Made by a program: the position numbers and the translations under genes
From: Pseudoalteromonas espejiana DSM 9414
GTDB lineage: Bacteria; Pseudomonadota; Gammaproteobacteria; Enterobacterales; Alteromonadaceae
Length of the DNA stretch: 64,000 nucleotides
NCBI RefSeq assembly: GCF_002221525.1
Contig: NZ_CP011028.1
Coordinates: 68,501-132,500, forward strand
Reading direction: 5' to 3'
Shown here: piece by piece, positions 8,121-18,864 of the stretch
How positions within the stretch are numbered: position 1 is the stretch's first letter
Layout: each line of letters starts with the position of its first letter
Notes under the pieces: model-generated
Told to the model about the DNA's origin: nothing
The model's input: the letters and a program-made list of their open reading frames with translations, nothing else
The model's database searches: none

Positions 8121-8675
8121 TTAGCCCTTAATAAGCTGTAAAAACTCGTTGCGTGTTTTAGAGTCGCTTCTAAAGTTACCTAGCATTACAGAGGTACGCA
8201 TGCTTGAATTTTGCTTTTCTACACCGCGCATCATCATACACATGTGTTTAGCTTCAACAATAACACCCACGCCTTTAGCACCTGTTACTTCTTCAACTGC
8301 TTTGGCAATTTGGTGAGTAAGTTGCTCTTGAATTTGAAAGCGACGAGCAAACATATCAACAATGCGCGCGAACTTAGATAAACCAAGTACTTTGCCATCT
8401 GGAATATAAGCAATATGGCAGCGACCAATAAACGGCAATAAATGGTGCTCACACATAGAGTAAAGTTCTATATCTTGCACCAGTACCATGTCATCAGCGT
8501 CAGAGGTAAATACCGCATTGTTAGTAATTTCATCAAGCGTTTGACGATAGCCTTTAGTTAAATATTCCATTGCTTTGGCTGCGCGCTTTGGTGTGTCTAA
8601 TAAGCCTTCACGATTAGCATCTTCGCCTACAGCAGTAATAATGTTTTGGTAGCTTTGTTTTAATTCGTCATGCAT
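8121..8675 (-). CDS. folE: GTP cyclohydrolase I FolE
   Basis: Converts GTP to 7,8-dihydroneopterin triphosphate, the first step of pterin and folate synthesis. At 184 residues it has the normal short bacterial FolE layout. Visible motifs are [20 protein letters not shown], the zinc-site segment [39 protein letters not shown] with the substrate-binding region, and [10 protein letters not shown] supplying the second zinc Cys. All expected Cys and His ligands are present. It is the middle gene of folM-folE-folX, so this copy may be dedicated to monapterin rather than folate; whether a second folE exists elsewhere cannot be seen. Confidence 0.96.
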   Translation of the reverse strand: MHDELKQSYQNIITAVGEDANREGLLDTPKRAAKAMEYLTKGYRQTLDEITNNAVFTSDADDMVLVQDIELYSMCEHHLLPFIGRCHIAYIPDGKVLGLSKFARIVDMFARRFQIQEQLTHQIAKAVEEVTGAKGVGVIVEAKHMCMMMRGVEKQNSSMRTSVMLGNFRSDSKTRNEFLQLIKG

Positions 8676-8697
8676 AAATTTCTCAGTCTAGTGTGTT

Positions 8698-9417
8698 CTA
8701 CTTTAAATGGCGTCCGCCATCTACGGGCAAAGCGCGGCCTGTGATGTAGTGGCTTTGCAGTAATAAATCAATACTATTAATAATCTCTTGGCAACCGGGC
8801 TCAATACCCATTAATGATTTTTTCAGCGTTTTAGCGCGATAAGCTTCATCGTCATGTTCATTAAAAATGATTAATGATGGTGCTACCGAGTTTACTTTTA
8901 TATTAGGCGCATATTTAGCACTAAATGACTTTGTGAGGTTATCGAGCGCAGCTTTACTTGCGGCATAAGCAATGTGTTTAGGGCTGCCTGTTTCTACTAC
9001 GTAATCGGTTAAATGAATAATATCAGCAGGGGCTTTAGACGCTAATTGGTAAGCAAGTAATAAATCTGCGCATTTGTTATTAATTAAATACGGTGTTTTG
9101 GCATGAATGCGCATCATGTTATCGAATAACGCCTCAAAGTCAGGGTTATTTGCTTCGCAATCCCAGCTAGAGGCGTTGTGTACTATCGCGCGCAATGAAT
9201 CCGTATGTTGCTTAAGTGCATCTATAAAAGTAGAAATGCCGGCATCAGTACTAAAATCGGCATAAATACATACCGCACCTTGTTGCTCGAGTAAATCAAC
9301 AGCGCGGTGGCGCGTGCGATAGGTAATAATAATTGCTTGGTCTTGCGATAAAAAATGTTTAGCAAGTGCAAGGCCGATGCGTTGTCCTGCACCCGTTATT
9401 AAAATAGGCGATGTCAT
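8698..9417 (-). CDS. folM: Dihydromonapterin reductase FolM
   Basis: Short-chain dehydrogenase that uses NADPH to reduce dihydromonapterin to tetrahydromonapterin, with some dihydrofolate reductase activity in characterised homologues. The N-terminal Rossmann motif is TGAGQRIGLALAKHF. The active-site YAASKAAL gives the Tyr-x3-Lys pair, and TGRALPVDGGRHLK is the usual C-terminal segment. The Arg in GQRIG and the TYRTRH region after beta-2 suit NADPH. It is followed 22 bases later by folE and then folX. In some proteobacteria tetrahydromonapterin is the cofactor of phenylalanine hydroxylase; no phhA lies in this window. Confidence 0.9.
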   Translation of the reverse strand: MTSPILITGAGQRIGLALAKHFLSQDQAIIITYRTRHRAVDLLEQQGAVCIYADFSTDAGISTFIDALKQHTDSLRAIVHNASSWDCEANNPDFEALFDNMMRIHAKTPYLINNKCADLLLAYQLASKAPADIIHLTDYVVETGSPKHIAYAASKAALDNLTKSFSAKYAPNIKVNSVAPSLIIFNEHDDEAYRAKTLKKSLMGIEPGCQEIINSIDLLLQSHYITGRALPVDGGRHLK

Positions 9418-9500
9418 GTAATGCTGTTATCTCTTTGGCAGGCGTTAAATTTAACTATAAATCAATTCAATAGGTTTACGTAATTAAGTAACAATTAGAT

Positions 9501-9526
9501 CAGCAAGTGCAGGGCTGCACTTGCTG
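9501..9526 (-). terminator. Strong inverted repeat between nadE and folM
   Basis: A 12-bp perfect inverted repeat (9501-9512 with 9515-9526) lies 10 bases past the nadE stop on the minus strand, just upstream of folM's own start region. The exit side lacks a good T tract, so it may be a weak terminator or an mRNA 3'-end stabiliser, depending on which transcript reads it. Confidence 0.5.
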
Positions 9527-9535
9527 TTAACGCGT

Positions 9536-10372
9536 TTATAATTCGTCGTAAATAGTCGGTATTGGCTGGCGCTTGTGCTGAGTGCGTATATATATGTCAG
9601 TAAGCTTTTGCTCAACCTCGGCAGATACAGGTTTACCTTCTAAAAAGTCATCTATTTGTTCATAGCTCAAGCCTAAGGCTTCTTCGTCAGTAAGGCCTGG
9701 ACGGTCGCTTTCTAAATCGGCGGTAGGCGCTTTTGTAACGAGTAAGTCGGGTGCACCTAAAGCGCTCGCAAGTGCGCGTACTTGGCGTTTTGATAAGCCA
9801 AATAACGGCGCTAAATCGCAGGCACCATCGCCAAATTTAGTGTAAAAGCCAGTAATGTTTTCAGCGCTGTGGTCGGTACCTACAACTAGGCCTTGGCAAA
9901 AGCCTGCTATTTCATACTGCGCTACCATGCGTTGGCGCGCTTTTACATTACCCTTAACAAAATCTACTTTAGCTTGGTCGGGCAAGCTTTCGCCACTACC
10001 AACAACCGCGGCCATGGCTTGCTCATGAAGCGCATCGGCAGCCGGTTTTACGTTTACGGTCATACGTTTGCTTGGCTTAATAAAATCAACGGCCATTTGC
10101 GCTTCATCTTCATCGGCTTGTATACCGTATGGCAAGCGTACCGCTATAAATTGATATTTGTCGGTACTTTGTTCGGCATTTAGCTCATCTACCGCCAACT
10201 GACATAAACGCCCGCAGGTTGATGAGTCAACACCACCGCTAATACCAAGCACAAGCGAGACTGAATGAGCTGCCACTAAACGTGCTTTGATAAAGCTAAC
10301 TCGACGGGTAATTTCGGCGTTTACATCTATAGTTGGCTGAACTTTCATTTCAGCCATAATTTCGGCGCGCAT
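9536..10372 (-). CDS. nadE: Ammonia-dependent NAD synthetase NadE
   Basis: Catalyses ATP- and ammonia-dependent amidation of deamido-NAD to NAD. At 278 residues it has no glutaminase domain, so it is the short form. The PP-loop is [19 protein letters not shown]. Other hallmarks are [48 protein letters not shown], the TKAPTADLE stretch and [13 protein letters not shown]. The start at 10372 has a strong GAGGAG six bases upstream. The preceding yceH and following folM are on the same strand but separated by 68 and 118 bases, so it is probably its own unit. Confidence 0.96.
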   Translation of the reverse strand: MRAEIMAEMKVQPTIDVNAEITRRVSFIKARLVAAHSVSLVLGISGGVDSSTCGRLCQLAVDELNAEQSTDKYQFIAVRLPYGIQADEDEAQMAVDFIKPSKRMTVNVKPAADALHEQAMAAVVGSGESLPDQAKVDFVKGNVKARQRMVAQYEIAGFCQGLVVGTDHSAENITGFYTKFGDGACDLAPLFGLSKRQVRALASALGAPDLLVTKAPTADLESDRPGLTDEEALGLSYEQIDDFLEGKPVSAEVEQKLTDIYIRTQHKRQPIPTIYDEL

Positions 10373-10440
10373 GGCCAGCTCCTCATTATTTAATAATCTG
10401 GTTTAAATACAGTTATATTATCTGGTTTCGTTATTATTTA

Positions 10441-11067
10441 TTAAAGCCCTAAATGTGCTTTTATACGGCTTAGTTCGGCTTTTAGCTCCTCAATTTCTGC
10501 AAGTAGTTCGTTAATTTCATCATTTTTAATTTCTTCTACTGCAGTAGTGGGTTGGCTAGTGGCTTCAATGGTTAAATCGGCAAAAAGGTGCATATAGCGG
10601 CTTTCACGCTTACCTGGTTCGCGGTCTAGTTTAATTACATAATCATCGTTTGCTAAACCATCAAGCGCGGTTTCAACTTCGCTTACGTTGTTAAATTCGG
10701 CTAGGCGTGAGCTGCGCGTTCTAAGCTCCCCTGGAGTTTGTGCGCCGCGCAATAGCAGTAAACAAATAATAGCGCGTTGTTGACTGCTAAACTGCAAATT
10801 ACTAAATTCGGTGTTGCAAAAACGGTGGTCGTATTTATTTACACGACCTGAAAGGCCTTCATCAAGGGTTACTAAACGCAAGCTTACAAGCTCATCTAGT
10901 GCCGATTGAACTTCACTTTCGCTAAGGCTTAGCACTGGGTCGCGGTTAGATTTTTGATTACACGCGTTAGTTAATGCGTTTAACGATAGCGGGTAATGCT
11001 CTGGCGTTGTGCTTTGTTTTTCTAAAAGGCAGCCAATAACGCGCTGCTGATTTGCTGATAATTGCAT
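10441..11067 (-). CDS. yceH: YceH-family DUF480 winged-helix protein
   Basis: Conserved protein of the UPF0502/DUF480 family, made of two tandem winged-helix domains. Both halves are visible: residues 1-~85 begin [21 protein letters not shown] and contain [13 protein letters not shown], and residues ~95-165 contain [20 protein letters not shown]. The C-terminus (~180-208) is a short coiled coil rich in Glu and Leu. Function is not established. The gene lies 41 bases after the hybrid kinase start on the other side, all leftward, with no clear terminator between. Confidence 0.92.
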   Translation of the reverse strand: MQLSANQQRVIGCLLEKQSTTPEHYPLSLNALTNACNQKSNRDPVLSLSESEVQSALDELVSLRLVTLDEGLSGRVNKYDHRFCNTEFSNLQFSSQQRAIICLLLLRGAQTPGELRTRSSRLAEFNNVSEVETALDGLANDDYVIKLDREPGKRESRYMHLFADLTIEATSQPTTAVEEIKNDEINELLAEIEELKAELSRIKAHLGL

Positions 11068-11108
11068 GGCTTTTCTTTATTAATAAACAGTGTTTTTAGC
11101 TTACACCT

Positions 11109-14100
11109 TTATTGTGTGCCAAGCCATTGTTGTAATTTAGGTTCAAGTGCAGCTAAATCAAGCGGTTTGGTTAAATAGTCATTCATACCAGCATCTAAGC
11201 ATTTTTCTTTGTCTCCTTGCATGGCATTGGCAGTAAGGGCAATAATAGTAATGTGCTTGTTATGTTGGCCAGCTTTGCCTTCTCTAATAGCATGTGTGGC
11301 TTGGTAGCCATCCATTTCGGGCATTTGGCAGTCCATTAAAATCAGCTGGTATTTTTTTTCTTGAACACTGTTGAGTTTATCTATGGCGTCTTTGCCGTTT
11401 TCTGCAATATCGAATGTAAGTCCAATTTGCTTTAATAATGCAGATGCAACTACCTGATTAACTTTATTATCTTCTACTAGTAGCACTTGTGCTTGCGCTG
11501 AAATTTCTTTTTCTGCTTCAGTTAACTTATTTTGTAATTGCGCTTGGCGCTGTTGTTGCTCAATGTATTTGTCATTGGTGAGAGAATCAAATAAATCAGA
11601 CGGTGTTAACGGCTTAAATATGAGGCAATCTATATTTATGCCTATGTTGTTATGCTCTTTTGAATAGCTCATAGGTGCCATAACAACGAGTTTACTCTGC
11701 TTGCTAATTACTCTATTTTTTAGGGCGTTAACTTGAGGATGAGCTGCCTGTTCAAAAAAGTGATAATCAACGAGTAATGCATCTGGTGGGTTATCGCAGT
11801 GATCAAAATAATTAATTATATCGCTGTAATCATTTAAAATATTTACGTGCGCACCCCATACTCTTAATTGTTTTGCTGCAATATTGGCATTAAGTGAACA
11901 CGTATCAATAATTAAAATATGCTTATTGTTAATTAAATGGCTTGGTAAATCTTGCGCTTTAGTAAGGCGTGGCTGTATTTTAATTGAAAACGAAAAAGTA
12001 CTCCCTTCATCAAGCATACTGGTTACATTTACTTCGCCTTCCATAAGCTCACAAAGCTGCTTAACAATTGCAAGCCCTAAGCCTGTGCCGCCAAATTGTC
12101 GCGTTGTTGAGGTGTCAGCTTGCGTAAATGAATCAAACAATGTTTGCTGCTTTTGAGCATCTATTCCTATTCCTGTATCTATAATTGAGCAAAGTAAAAA
12201 GCTGCCATCGGTGGTTTCATCAATTTGTGCTGTAACAAGAATTTGCCCATCTAAGGTAAATTTAACTGCGTTACCAATTAAGTTGTTTAGTATTTGGCGT
12301 AATCGGTTAGGGTCACTAATTATTTCGCTAACCGTTATTTGTGTGGCATCTAAAATAAGGTTGGTATTGTTTTGCTCAACTTTTAAGGCAAACGATTCAA
12401 CAACCTCACCAAGTAATTTAGGTAAGTTAAATTGTACGTTTTCAATATCGAGCTTACCGGCTTCAATTTTAGAAAAGTCTAAAATATCGTTAATAATATT
12501 TAATAACGATTGCGCCGATGACTGCGCTAACTCGATGTGGTGCTCTTGTTGCTGATCAAGCTTGGTGCGTTTAATAATATTAAGCATGCCAAGCACACCG
12601 TTCATAGGGGTTCTTATTTCGTGACTCATGCTGGCTAAAAATTCACTTTTAGCCATAACGGCTTGTTCGGCTGCTTCTTTGGCGGTAACTAGCTGCTGCT
12701 CGGTTTCTATACGTTGTTGGCTGGAGTACAAGCTACCAATAAGGGCTGCAACTGCAATTAAAAAGCTTTCTTCATTGCGTGACCAGGGGCGCATAGATTT
12801 ACATTGCTCAGCACATAAAATACCTATCGTGCCGTTGCCTGCTGGAATAATAACGCACAACATGGCATTTATATTTAGTGGTGCTAAATAACTCGCTCGT
12901 AGTGGTTTTAATAAAGGGTGTTTTTGGGCATCTGTAACGCTAAAAACAGCTTGTTTTTCTATGGCTTCAAAAAAGTCAGGGGCGTCTTCTCTTAACCAAA
13001 TTGCATTGTTATTACCCACGGCGTTATGAGTATTATGTGAGGCTATGGGGCTAAGTTTACTTTTGGCAGAGTTAAAAAACCAAATACTTGCTTGTTCAAT
13101 ATTTAAAGCATTGCAAATAGACTCAGTAATTATTTGTTTAGACTGACTTAGTTGGCCACTTAAAATGAGTTCATTAGCTGTTAGCGAGGCCAAAATTTCG
13201 TTATGTAATGCTATTTTACTATTTTCGAGCTCAATACGTTTACGGGCATCAATGTTTTGTAGTGAGCCAAATATTCTTATGCATCGGCCATTTTTTTGCT
13301 CTGCCTCACCATGAACAAGCACCCACATTTCATGCCCTTCAGAGTCTATAACTTCTAGTTCTGCCTCGTAACTTTTACCTTCTTTTATTGCTTGTTCGAC
13401 CAATTTTGTTATGAGGTTTCTGCTTTCACCGGCTTTAAAATAGTTTAAATTTAGAGGCCAAGAAGGTTGTTTATTTAATGGGTATTTAAATATTTTTTTA
13501 GTCATTTCTGACCAATATGCTTGCTTCGTCTCTAAGTTAAATGACCAAGCACCAATTTGTGCGAGATCACTCATCGCTTCTAGCATTTTTTCATTTTGCT
13601 GCTGGCGATTGAGCATTTTTAAAAAGAATAAAAAAGCCCACACAAGTAACCCACAAATAATAAAAATAGCAGCACGTAACGGCCATATTGTAGAAGGGGC
13701 TGGGTCCCACCCTTGTTTTGGTGCTACGTATAATTGCCAGTTCCCACCTTGAAAGCTCAGGGTGAATTCAAGTGGTTCTTGCTCTGTAATATTTTGAGAA
13801 CCATAAAAAAACTCGCCTTTTTTACCTAAACCATGGCGCCCTTGTAAGGCAACATTATATTCATTTTCGAGCTCTTTAATGCCTGAGTTTTTATATACTT
13901 TTCCAATATCAAGCACTACCGAGAGCAACCCCCAAAAACGATTTTCAGGAGGTATGTAAACAGGTACCCGTGCTATTAAAGCTATATCACCTTGTACTAA
14001 CTTTAACGGCCCAGCCATGACTATTGAATTAGTATCGCGCGCTCTAATTGCATCTTCGCGTTGGTTTTTTGCTTCTAAAAAGTTTAAGCCGAGTGCTTTT

Positions 14101-14468
14101 TCATTGCCTTTAAGCGGGTAGGTCATACGAATTACCATATCGGGTGCGCCGCCAATATTGCGAAGCTCGTTCGAGGTTTTAAATAAAGGCTCGGCAATTT
14201 GCTCAAAGCGATCTTGTTGTAAATTTGGCTCTGCTGAAACAGCCACAGCTAAGCCCCTTACAAGTTGAATATTAGAGACCAAGGTGGCTTCTAGTTGAGC
14301 GCGGTAGGTGCTGACCTCAGATAAAATTTGTAGGCGGTGGGCGTCTTTGGCGCGATTATAGTTAATCCTATCCAATACAATACTGACTAATATTATTAGC
14401 GTAAGCGAAAGCCAAAAGGTTAGCTTAAAGTTATCAACTTTATTTTTTTTATTATTCTCTGGCGGCAT
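11109..14468 (-). CDS. CHASE-PAS-GAF hybrid sensor kinase with two receiver-like domains
   Basis: A 1119-residue membrane signalling protein. An N-terminal helix (~18-36) is followed by a periplasmic CHASE domain (~75-240; [19 protein letters not shown]). A second helix (~265-285) leads to PAS/PAC (~295-420), a GAF domain (~430-590), HisKA with His616 in [13 protein letters not shown], and HATPase ([29 protein letters not shown]). A divergent receiver (~845-960) keeps the Asp in LLVDYHF and a Lys in IFKPL but only one Asp in its acidic pocket (IIDTC). The last domain is a full receiver with Asp1046 in [11 protein letters not shown] and a Lys in YLTKPL. There is no Hpt domain, so output needs a separate phosphotransfer protein. 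CHASE ligands vary; the signal is unknown. Confidence 0.93.
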   Translation of the reverse strand: MPPENNKKNKVDNFKLTFWLSLTLIILVSIVLDRINYNRAKDAHRLQILSEVSTYRAQLEATLVSNIQLVRGLAVAVSAEPNLQQDRFEQIAEPLFKTSNELRNIGGAPDMVIRMTYPLKGNEKALGLNFLEAKNQREDAIRARDTNSIVMAGPLKLVQGDIALIARVPVYIPPENRFWGLLSVVLDIGKVYKNSGIKELENEYNVALQGRHGLGKKGEFFYGSQNITEQEPLEFTLSFQGGNWQLYVAPKQGWDPAPSTIWPLRAAIFIICGLLVWAFLFFLKMLNRQQQNEKMLEAMSDLAQIGAWSFNLETKQAYWSEMTKKIFKYPLNKQPSWPLNLNYFKAGESRNLITKLVEQAIKEGKSYEAELEVIDSEGHEMWVLVHGEAEQKNGRCIRIFGSLQNIDARKRIELENSKIALHNEILASLTANELILSGQLSQSKQIITESICNALNIEQASIWFFNSAKSKLSPIASHNTHNAVGNNNAIWLREDAPDFFEAIEKQAVFSVTDAQKHPLLKPLRASYLAPLNINAMLCVIIPAGNGTIGILCAEQCKSMRPWSRNEESFLIAVAALIGSLYSSQQRIETEQQLVTAKEAAEQAVMAKSEFLASMSHEIRTPMNGVLGMLNIIKRTKLDQQQEHHIELAQSSAQSLLNIINDILDFSKIEAGKLDIENVQFNLPKLLGEVVESFALKVEQNNTNLILDATQITVSEIISDPNRLRQILNNLIGNAVKFTLDGQILVTAQIDETTDGSFLLCSIIDTGIGIDAQKQQTLFDSFTQADTSTTRQFGGTGLGLAIVKQLCELMEGEVNVTSMLDEGSTFSFSIKIQPRLTKAQDLPSHLINNKHILIIDTCSLNANIAAKQLRVWGAHVNILNDYSDIINYFDHCDNPPDALLVDYHFFEQAAHPQVNALKNRVISKQSKLVVMAPMSYSKEHNNIGINIDCLIFKPLTPSDLFDSLTNDKYIEQQQRQAQLQNKLTEAEKEISAQAQVLLVEDNKVNQVVASALLKQIGLTFDIAENGKDAIDKLNSVQEKKYQLILMDCQMPEMDGYQATHAIREGKAGQHNKHITIIALTANAMQGDKEKCLDAGMNDYLTKPLDLAALEPKLQQWLGTQ

Positions 14469-14528
14469 TTATAGGTATCGTGCTGTTATTTTAGGCATAT
14501 TAACTATAGCCAATTAATTGCACAAATA

Positions 14529-14560
14529 AAAATGGCGCTAATAAATTAGCGCCATTTTAT
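14529..14560 (-). terminator. Terminator after ycaO
   Basis: A 12-bp perfect stem (14531-14542 with 14545-14556) followed on the minus strand by TTTATTT. It lies about 50 bases after the ycaO stop and before the hybrid kinase start region. Confidence 0.85.
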
Positions 14561-14603
14561 TTTTATAATTAGTAGTTTAGCTATATTAGCTCAACTATTA
14601 GTA

Positions 14604-16364
14604 TTAACTATCGGCAACTTCACGTGCCCAGTGGTTTTGCTTAGCTACATGTAACTTACGGTAGCCATCAAGTAAAGCTGCGTGCTTTTTAAAGCCTTCA
14701 AGCGATAAACCAGGGAAGGTTAAACCATTAAATAATTTACGGCCTTCGGCAATTTCAATTGCAAGCGTTACGTTGTCGCTACCAAACATTAAACCAAGTG
14801 CATCTTGGTAGTCGGCGTATTCACGCTCGTCATCGTATTTAATTTCAAGAATGGCTTTTAAGCAGCGGAAATGGCGCATTGCCTCTTCGTTTACTTGGCC
14901 TGTATGTAGTATCCAATCAACCCAATCGATTGCTTCTTCGCTGCCTGCGGCTAAACATAGGTGCGCTTTAAGCTCACCAATACGCAGTGTGTGCCAAGGT
15001 GTATCGGCATCAGTTGCAAGGCCAATAAACTCTGCTGCGCGAATAATATCACTGTGGCCGGCTTCTTCTAGGCTGTCGTAAATATCCATCCATTGCTCAG
15101 CATCGTACTGATCAAGCGATAGGAATGCTTCACGGAATTTAGCGCCTTCGTTGTTGTTACGCCAAATAAGCTCATCTACTGGGTAAATGTCTGACATGCC
15201 CGGTACTAAAATTCGACATGCATACACGTTTAGGTGCGTGTAATCCATAATATAAATGTCGTGGTTCATGCTATGAATTAAATCTGTACAGAAGTTGTAT
15301 TCTTGCTCTGTTGTACCGCTAAAGTCCCAGTGTACAAAGTCAAAATCTGCTTCGGCACGGAAGAAATCATGCGAAATCAAACCGCTAGAATCAATGAAGT
15401 GCAGTTCAATGTTTTCAGGCGTTGCTACTTCGTCGTTATCGAACGTGGCTGGTTGGAACACATCAAGCTGATCAAGGCGACGACCTTGTAGTAACTCAGT
15501 AACAGTACGCTCAAGGGCTACTTCAAATGAAGGGTGAGCACCAAACGAGGCAAATACAGAGCCATCTGTTGGGTTAATCAGCGTTACGCTCATTACTGGG
15601 TATTTACCGCCTAGTGATGCATCGGCAATACGTAAATGAAAACCATGGCTGCGTAGTTCTTCACATGCTTCGTGAATTTGTGGGTACTGTTTAACAACGT
15701 CTTCAGGCACGATTGGTAAACAAATACCTTCTGCGATGATGCGGTTTTTTATAGCGCGTTCAAATACTTCTGATAAACCTTGTACACGCGCTTCAAACTT
15801 GGTGTTACCTGCGCTCATACCGTTAGATACAAAAATATTACCAATCACGTTTACCGGAATGTACACGTCTTGATTATCGCGTTGGCGCGTGTATGGCAAT
15901 GTACAAATGCCGCGCTCGTTATTACCTGAGTTAAAATCAAAAAGGTGTGATGCGTTAAGTTCGCGCTCTGGGTCAAAATAATCCCACAGGCTTTCGTCCA
16001 TTATGCCTTCAGGCACTTCTTCACCTTCAACTTTAAACCATTTTTCGCTTGGGTAATGAGTAAACTCGCCGTTGGCAAATTCTTCACCTAAGTAAAAGTC
16101 AGCAAAAAAGTAGTTACAGCTTAAACGCTCAAAGTATTCACCTAGCGCAGAGGCAATAGATGCTTTATCGGTTGCGCCTTTACCATTGGTAAACATAACA
16201 CCGCAGTCGCTGTCTTTAATATGAACCGAATAACAGTTAGCTACAGGATTAAGCCAAAGCGCTTCCTCAACGTTAATGTTAAGGGCTTTAAGCTTGTTTT
16301 GCATGGTAGAGATTGACGATTCTAGGTCGCGGTCTTTACCTTTGATAAATGTTTTTTCAGTCAT
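14604..16364 (-). CDS. ycaO: YcaO, stand-alone YcaO-domain ATP-dependent enzyme
   Basis: YcaO proteins use ATP to activate peptide amides. In E. coli the stand-alone YcaO has been linked to beta-methylthiolation of ribosomal protein S12 by RimO. The start at 16364 (MTEKTFIKGKD) replaces the 29-residue longer frame; it gives 586 residues, the length of E. coli YcaO, and the N-terminus aligns with it. Hallmarks are FTNGKGATDKASIASALGEY, ERLSCNYFFADFYLGEE, VSNGMSAGNTKFEARVQGLSE with ERAIKNR, ELLQGRRLDQLDVF, and HLNVYACRILVPGMSDIYP. The C-terminal ~150 residues form the helical extension of this subgroup. No RiPP precursor or partner cyclase is nearby, so this is the housekeeping type and not a natural-product cluster. 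Confidence 0.95.
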   Translation of the reverse strand: MTEKTFIKGKDRDLESSISTMQNKLKALNINVEEALWLNPVANCYSVHIKDSDCGVMFTNGKGATDKASIASALGEYFERLSCNYFFADFYLGEEFANGEFTHYPSEKWFKVEGEEVPEGIMDESLWDYFDPERELNASHLFDFNSGNNERGICTLPYTRQRDNQDVYIPVNVIGNIFVSNGMSAGNTKFEARVQGLSEVFERAIKNRIIAEGICLPIVPEDVVKQYPQIHEACEELRSHGFHLRIADASLGGKYPVMSVTLINPTDGSVFASFGAHPSFEVALERTVTELLQGRRLDQLDVFQPATFDNDEVATPENIELHFIDSSGLISHDFFRAEADFDFVHWDFSGTTEQEYNFCTDLIHSMNHDIYIMDYTHLNVYACRILVPGMSDIYPVDELIWRNNNEGAKFREAFLSLDQYDAEQWMDIYDSLEEAGHSDIIRAAEFIGLATDADTPWHTLRIGELKAHLCLAAGSEEAIDWVDWILHTGQVNEEAMRHFRCLKAILEIKYDDEREYADYQDALGLMFGSDNVTLAIEIAEGRKLFNGLTFPGLSLEGFKKHAALLDGYRKLHVAKQNHWAREVADS

Positions 16365-16520
16365 ATTAATCTCAACTAGTTCTGCACATGATGTGGAAGC
16401 GACATTATCGTGGATTTTGATGTTTATTTCACCCTTTGTGAGCAAGAACATTATTATTTAATAAAACTGTGGTTATTATATGCTCATACTGCGTAGTATA
16501 AATTTTTATAGGGAAGGTTG

Positions 16521-18806
16521 ATGTTTAGAGTAATCAAACGGTTATTGTTATTAATTGTGATTTTAGCGCTTGCAGGCACAGCGGTAGTATATGGTGTGCT
16601 GACTTTGAGCCTGCCTGCACTTGATGGCAAAGGTCAAAGTAGTCACGTAAGTAATAACGTTAAAATATCGCGCGACTTACTAGGCCAGGCTGTTATTAAT
16701 GCCAATAATAGAAACGATGCCGCTTATGGATTAGGTTATGCGCACGGACAAGATCGATTTTTTCAAATGGATTTATTAAGGCGCAACGCCGCAGGTGAGC
16801 TAAGTGAGTTATTTGGCAAAGTGGCCCTTGGGCTTGATAAAAAAATGCGCTTTCATCAATTACGCAAACGCAGCCGCGCTATTTTACAAACCCTCACAAA
16901 AGCCGATAAGCAATTATTAACAAGCTACGCACAAGGCGTGAATGAAGGGTTGGCACAAGTAGGGTATGCAAGCTTTGAATACCTACTAACAGGCGGTGTG
17001 CAAAAACCTTGGCAAAGTGAAGACAGCTTATTGGTTATATTTAGCATGTATCTTGATTTACAAAGTGCAACGTTTGAGCGTGACCAAGCGCTAATACAGA
17101 TTGAGCAAGCTTACGGGCAAAAAATGGTTGAGTTTTTAACGCAACCAAGCCAATACCAAGCGGCGCTTGATGGCAGTAAACTTACGCCTTTTACAGATGA
17201 TATACCTACACTTCCAGCGCAAGCACAACACCCGGTTAAAAATATTCAAGCAAACGAAGAGCGCGGCAGTAATAACTGGGCCGTAACCGGTGCGCATACG
17301 CAAACGGGTGCAGCAATGCTCTCTGACGATATGCATTTATCGATGGCGGTGCCGGTTATTTGGTACAGAGCACAGCTTAATTACACGCAAAATACTAAGG
17401 AATTTCAAATAACAGGCGTATCGCTGCCTGGTGCACCCGCTATTGTGGTGGGTAGTAATAATAAAATTGCTTGGGGCTTTACTAATGGCTACATAGATAC
17501 CGCTGATTGGATAGCGCTAAATGATGAGAGTAAAACATGGCAGGTAAATGAGCCAATAGCGTTGCCAAATGATGAAGTTGAAAACTACCCATTAACGTTA
17601 AGCGAATACGGCCCAGTAAAATACATTAATAAAAAACCCTACGCACTTAGTTGGGCGGCGCATCAGCCTTACGCCGTTAATATGGAATTAGTAAAACTTG
17701 AACAATCAAATACGGTTGATGATGCATTAGCAATAGCGAGCAGTGTGGGTATTCCGGTGCAAAACTTAATGGTGGTTGATAATAAAGGCAGTGCAGCGTG
17801 GAAGCATATGGGCGGCATACCTGCACGTAAAACCCCAAGCGAATTAAGTGTAAACACAAAACAATATTCTACGCTTTTTGAGCAAAATGAAAATGAACGC
17901 CCGTTTGTTAAAAACCCGCAAAATGGGCGATTATGGACAGGTAACTCACGTGTTGTATCGGCCATAGATAACAGCCGGTTTGGTAACGGTGGTTATGCAC
18001 TAGGGGCACGTTCAAGCCAAATACGCGATAGATTATTTGAAAAACAAACCTTTGCTGAAAGCGACTTTTACGCGCTACAGCTTGATAACCAAGCCCGCTT
18101 TTTAATGCCTTGGCATACATTAGTACTTAATCAGCTTAAAAAAGATAAAAGCAAAAATAAGCAATACATTAGCGAGCTTGAAAACTGGCAGCAGTGCGCA
18201 TGTGCAAGCTCTGTAGGTTATACCTTAGTTAAGCGCTATAGAAGTGCATTAATAAATACTGTTTTTGCAAGCATGGAGAATAAGCTCAATGAGCAAAGCG
18301 GTACACTTAAATACGTAAAACGCGATCTTGAGCCGGCAATATGGCAGCTTATTAATACACGGCCCGATTCGTGGGTAAACCCTGAGTATAAAAGTTGGGA
18401 TGAGCAGTTATCAGGTGCATTTAACCAAACAGTGACAGCGCTTAGGGCAGAGTATGGAGATAACTTACAAAATTGGCAGTGGGGCAAAGTAAATGCGCTT
18501 AACATTGAGCACCCGTTTGCTAAACAAATACCAATACTGGCTAAGTTTTTAAATATGCCAATAGCGCCTGGGTTCGGCGATAGCTACATGCCCGCAGTGC
18601 AAGGTAAAAGCTTTGGTGCATCGCAGCGCTTTATTGCCCAGCCTGGGCATTTAGAAAATGCCATTATGACAGTACCGGGTGGGCAATCGGGGCATCCTCT
18701 ATCTGAGTTTTACCGTGCAGGCTTTAGTGATTATGTAGAGGGTAAACACACGCCTTTATTGCCACAAACGCTTATACATCAAATAATAATAGAGTCCGCT
18801 CAATGA
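16521..18806 (+). CDS. Penicillin acylase-family Ntn hydrolase
   Basis: Secreted or membrane-anchored amidohydrolase that self-cleaves into alpha and beta subunits. The ATG at 16521 has AGGGAAGG just before it; the TTG at 16518 is not needed. An N-terminal hydrophobic segment (~7-28) acts as a signal or anchor. The alpha-chain region contains AYGLGYAHGQDRFFQMDLLRR and NAAGELSELFG. The mature beta chain should begin at Ser250 in ERGSNNWAVTG, followed by TGAAMLSDDMHLSMAVP and GSNNKIAWGFTNGYIDTAD. The family includes beta-lactam and acyl-homoserine-lactone acylases, and sequence alone does not separate them here. It is divergent from ycaO. Confidence 0.92.
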   Translation: MFRVIKRLLLLIVILALAGTAVVYGVLTLSLPALDGKGQSSHVSNNVKISRDLLGQAVINANNRNDAAYGLGYAHGQDRFFQMDLLRRNAAGELSELFGKVALGLDKKMRFHQLRKRSRAILQTLTKADKQLLTSYAQGVNEGLAQVGYASFEYLLTGGVQKPWQSEDSLLVIFSMYLDLQSATFERDQALIQIEQAYGQKMVEFLTQPSQYQAALDGSKLTPFTDDIPTLPAQAQHPVKNIQANEERGSNNWAVTGAHTQTGAAMLSDDMHLSMAVPVIWYRAQLNYTQNTKEFQITGVSLPGAPAIVVGSNNKIAWGFTNGYIDTADWIALNDESKTWQVNEPIALPNDEVENYPLTLSEYGPVKYINKKPYALSWAAHQPYAVNMELVKLEQSNTVDDALAIASSVGIPVQNLMVVDNKGSAAWKHMGGIPARKTPSELSVNTKQYSTLFEQNENERPFVKNPQNGRLWTGNSRVVSAIDNSRFGNGGYALGARSSQIRDRLFEKQTFAESDFYALQLDNQARFLMPWHTLVLNQLKKDKSKNKQYISELENWQQCACASSVGYTLVKRYRSALINTVFASMENKLNEQSGTLKYVKRDLEPAIWQLINTRPDSWVNPEYKSWDEQLSGAFNQTVTALRAEYGDNLQNWQWGKVNALNIEHPFAKQIPILAKFLNMPIAPGFGDSYMPAVQGKSFGASQRFIAQPGHLENAIMTVPGGQSGHPLSEFYRAGFSDYVEGKHTPLLPQTLIHQIIIESAQ

Positions 18807-18864
18807 ACTAAAATATAGCTAAATACGTTCTTTATTTATTAATTCATATAACAGGTAAAAAATA

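Noticed and set aside
9893..10183. A 96-codon antisense frame inside nadE
   Set aside because: It lies entirely opposite a well-conserved gene, has no ribosome-binding site or recognisable domain, and is best explained as a shadow of nadE codon use. The same holds for other antisense frames in hemDX, rho, ycaO and the hybrid kinases.
14604..16364. RiPP (azoline peptide) biosynthesis cluster around the YcaO gene
   Set aside because: The protein aligns throughout with the stand-alone E. coli YcaO, and no precursor peptide, cyclodehydratase partner, dehydrogenase or transporter lies beside it.
16365..16520. Long N-terminal extension of YcaO (29 residues) and a shared operator in the divergent region
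   Set aside because: The extension does not align with the family, and no convincing palindrome or repeat was found between the divergent starts.
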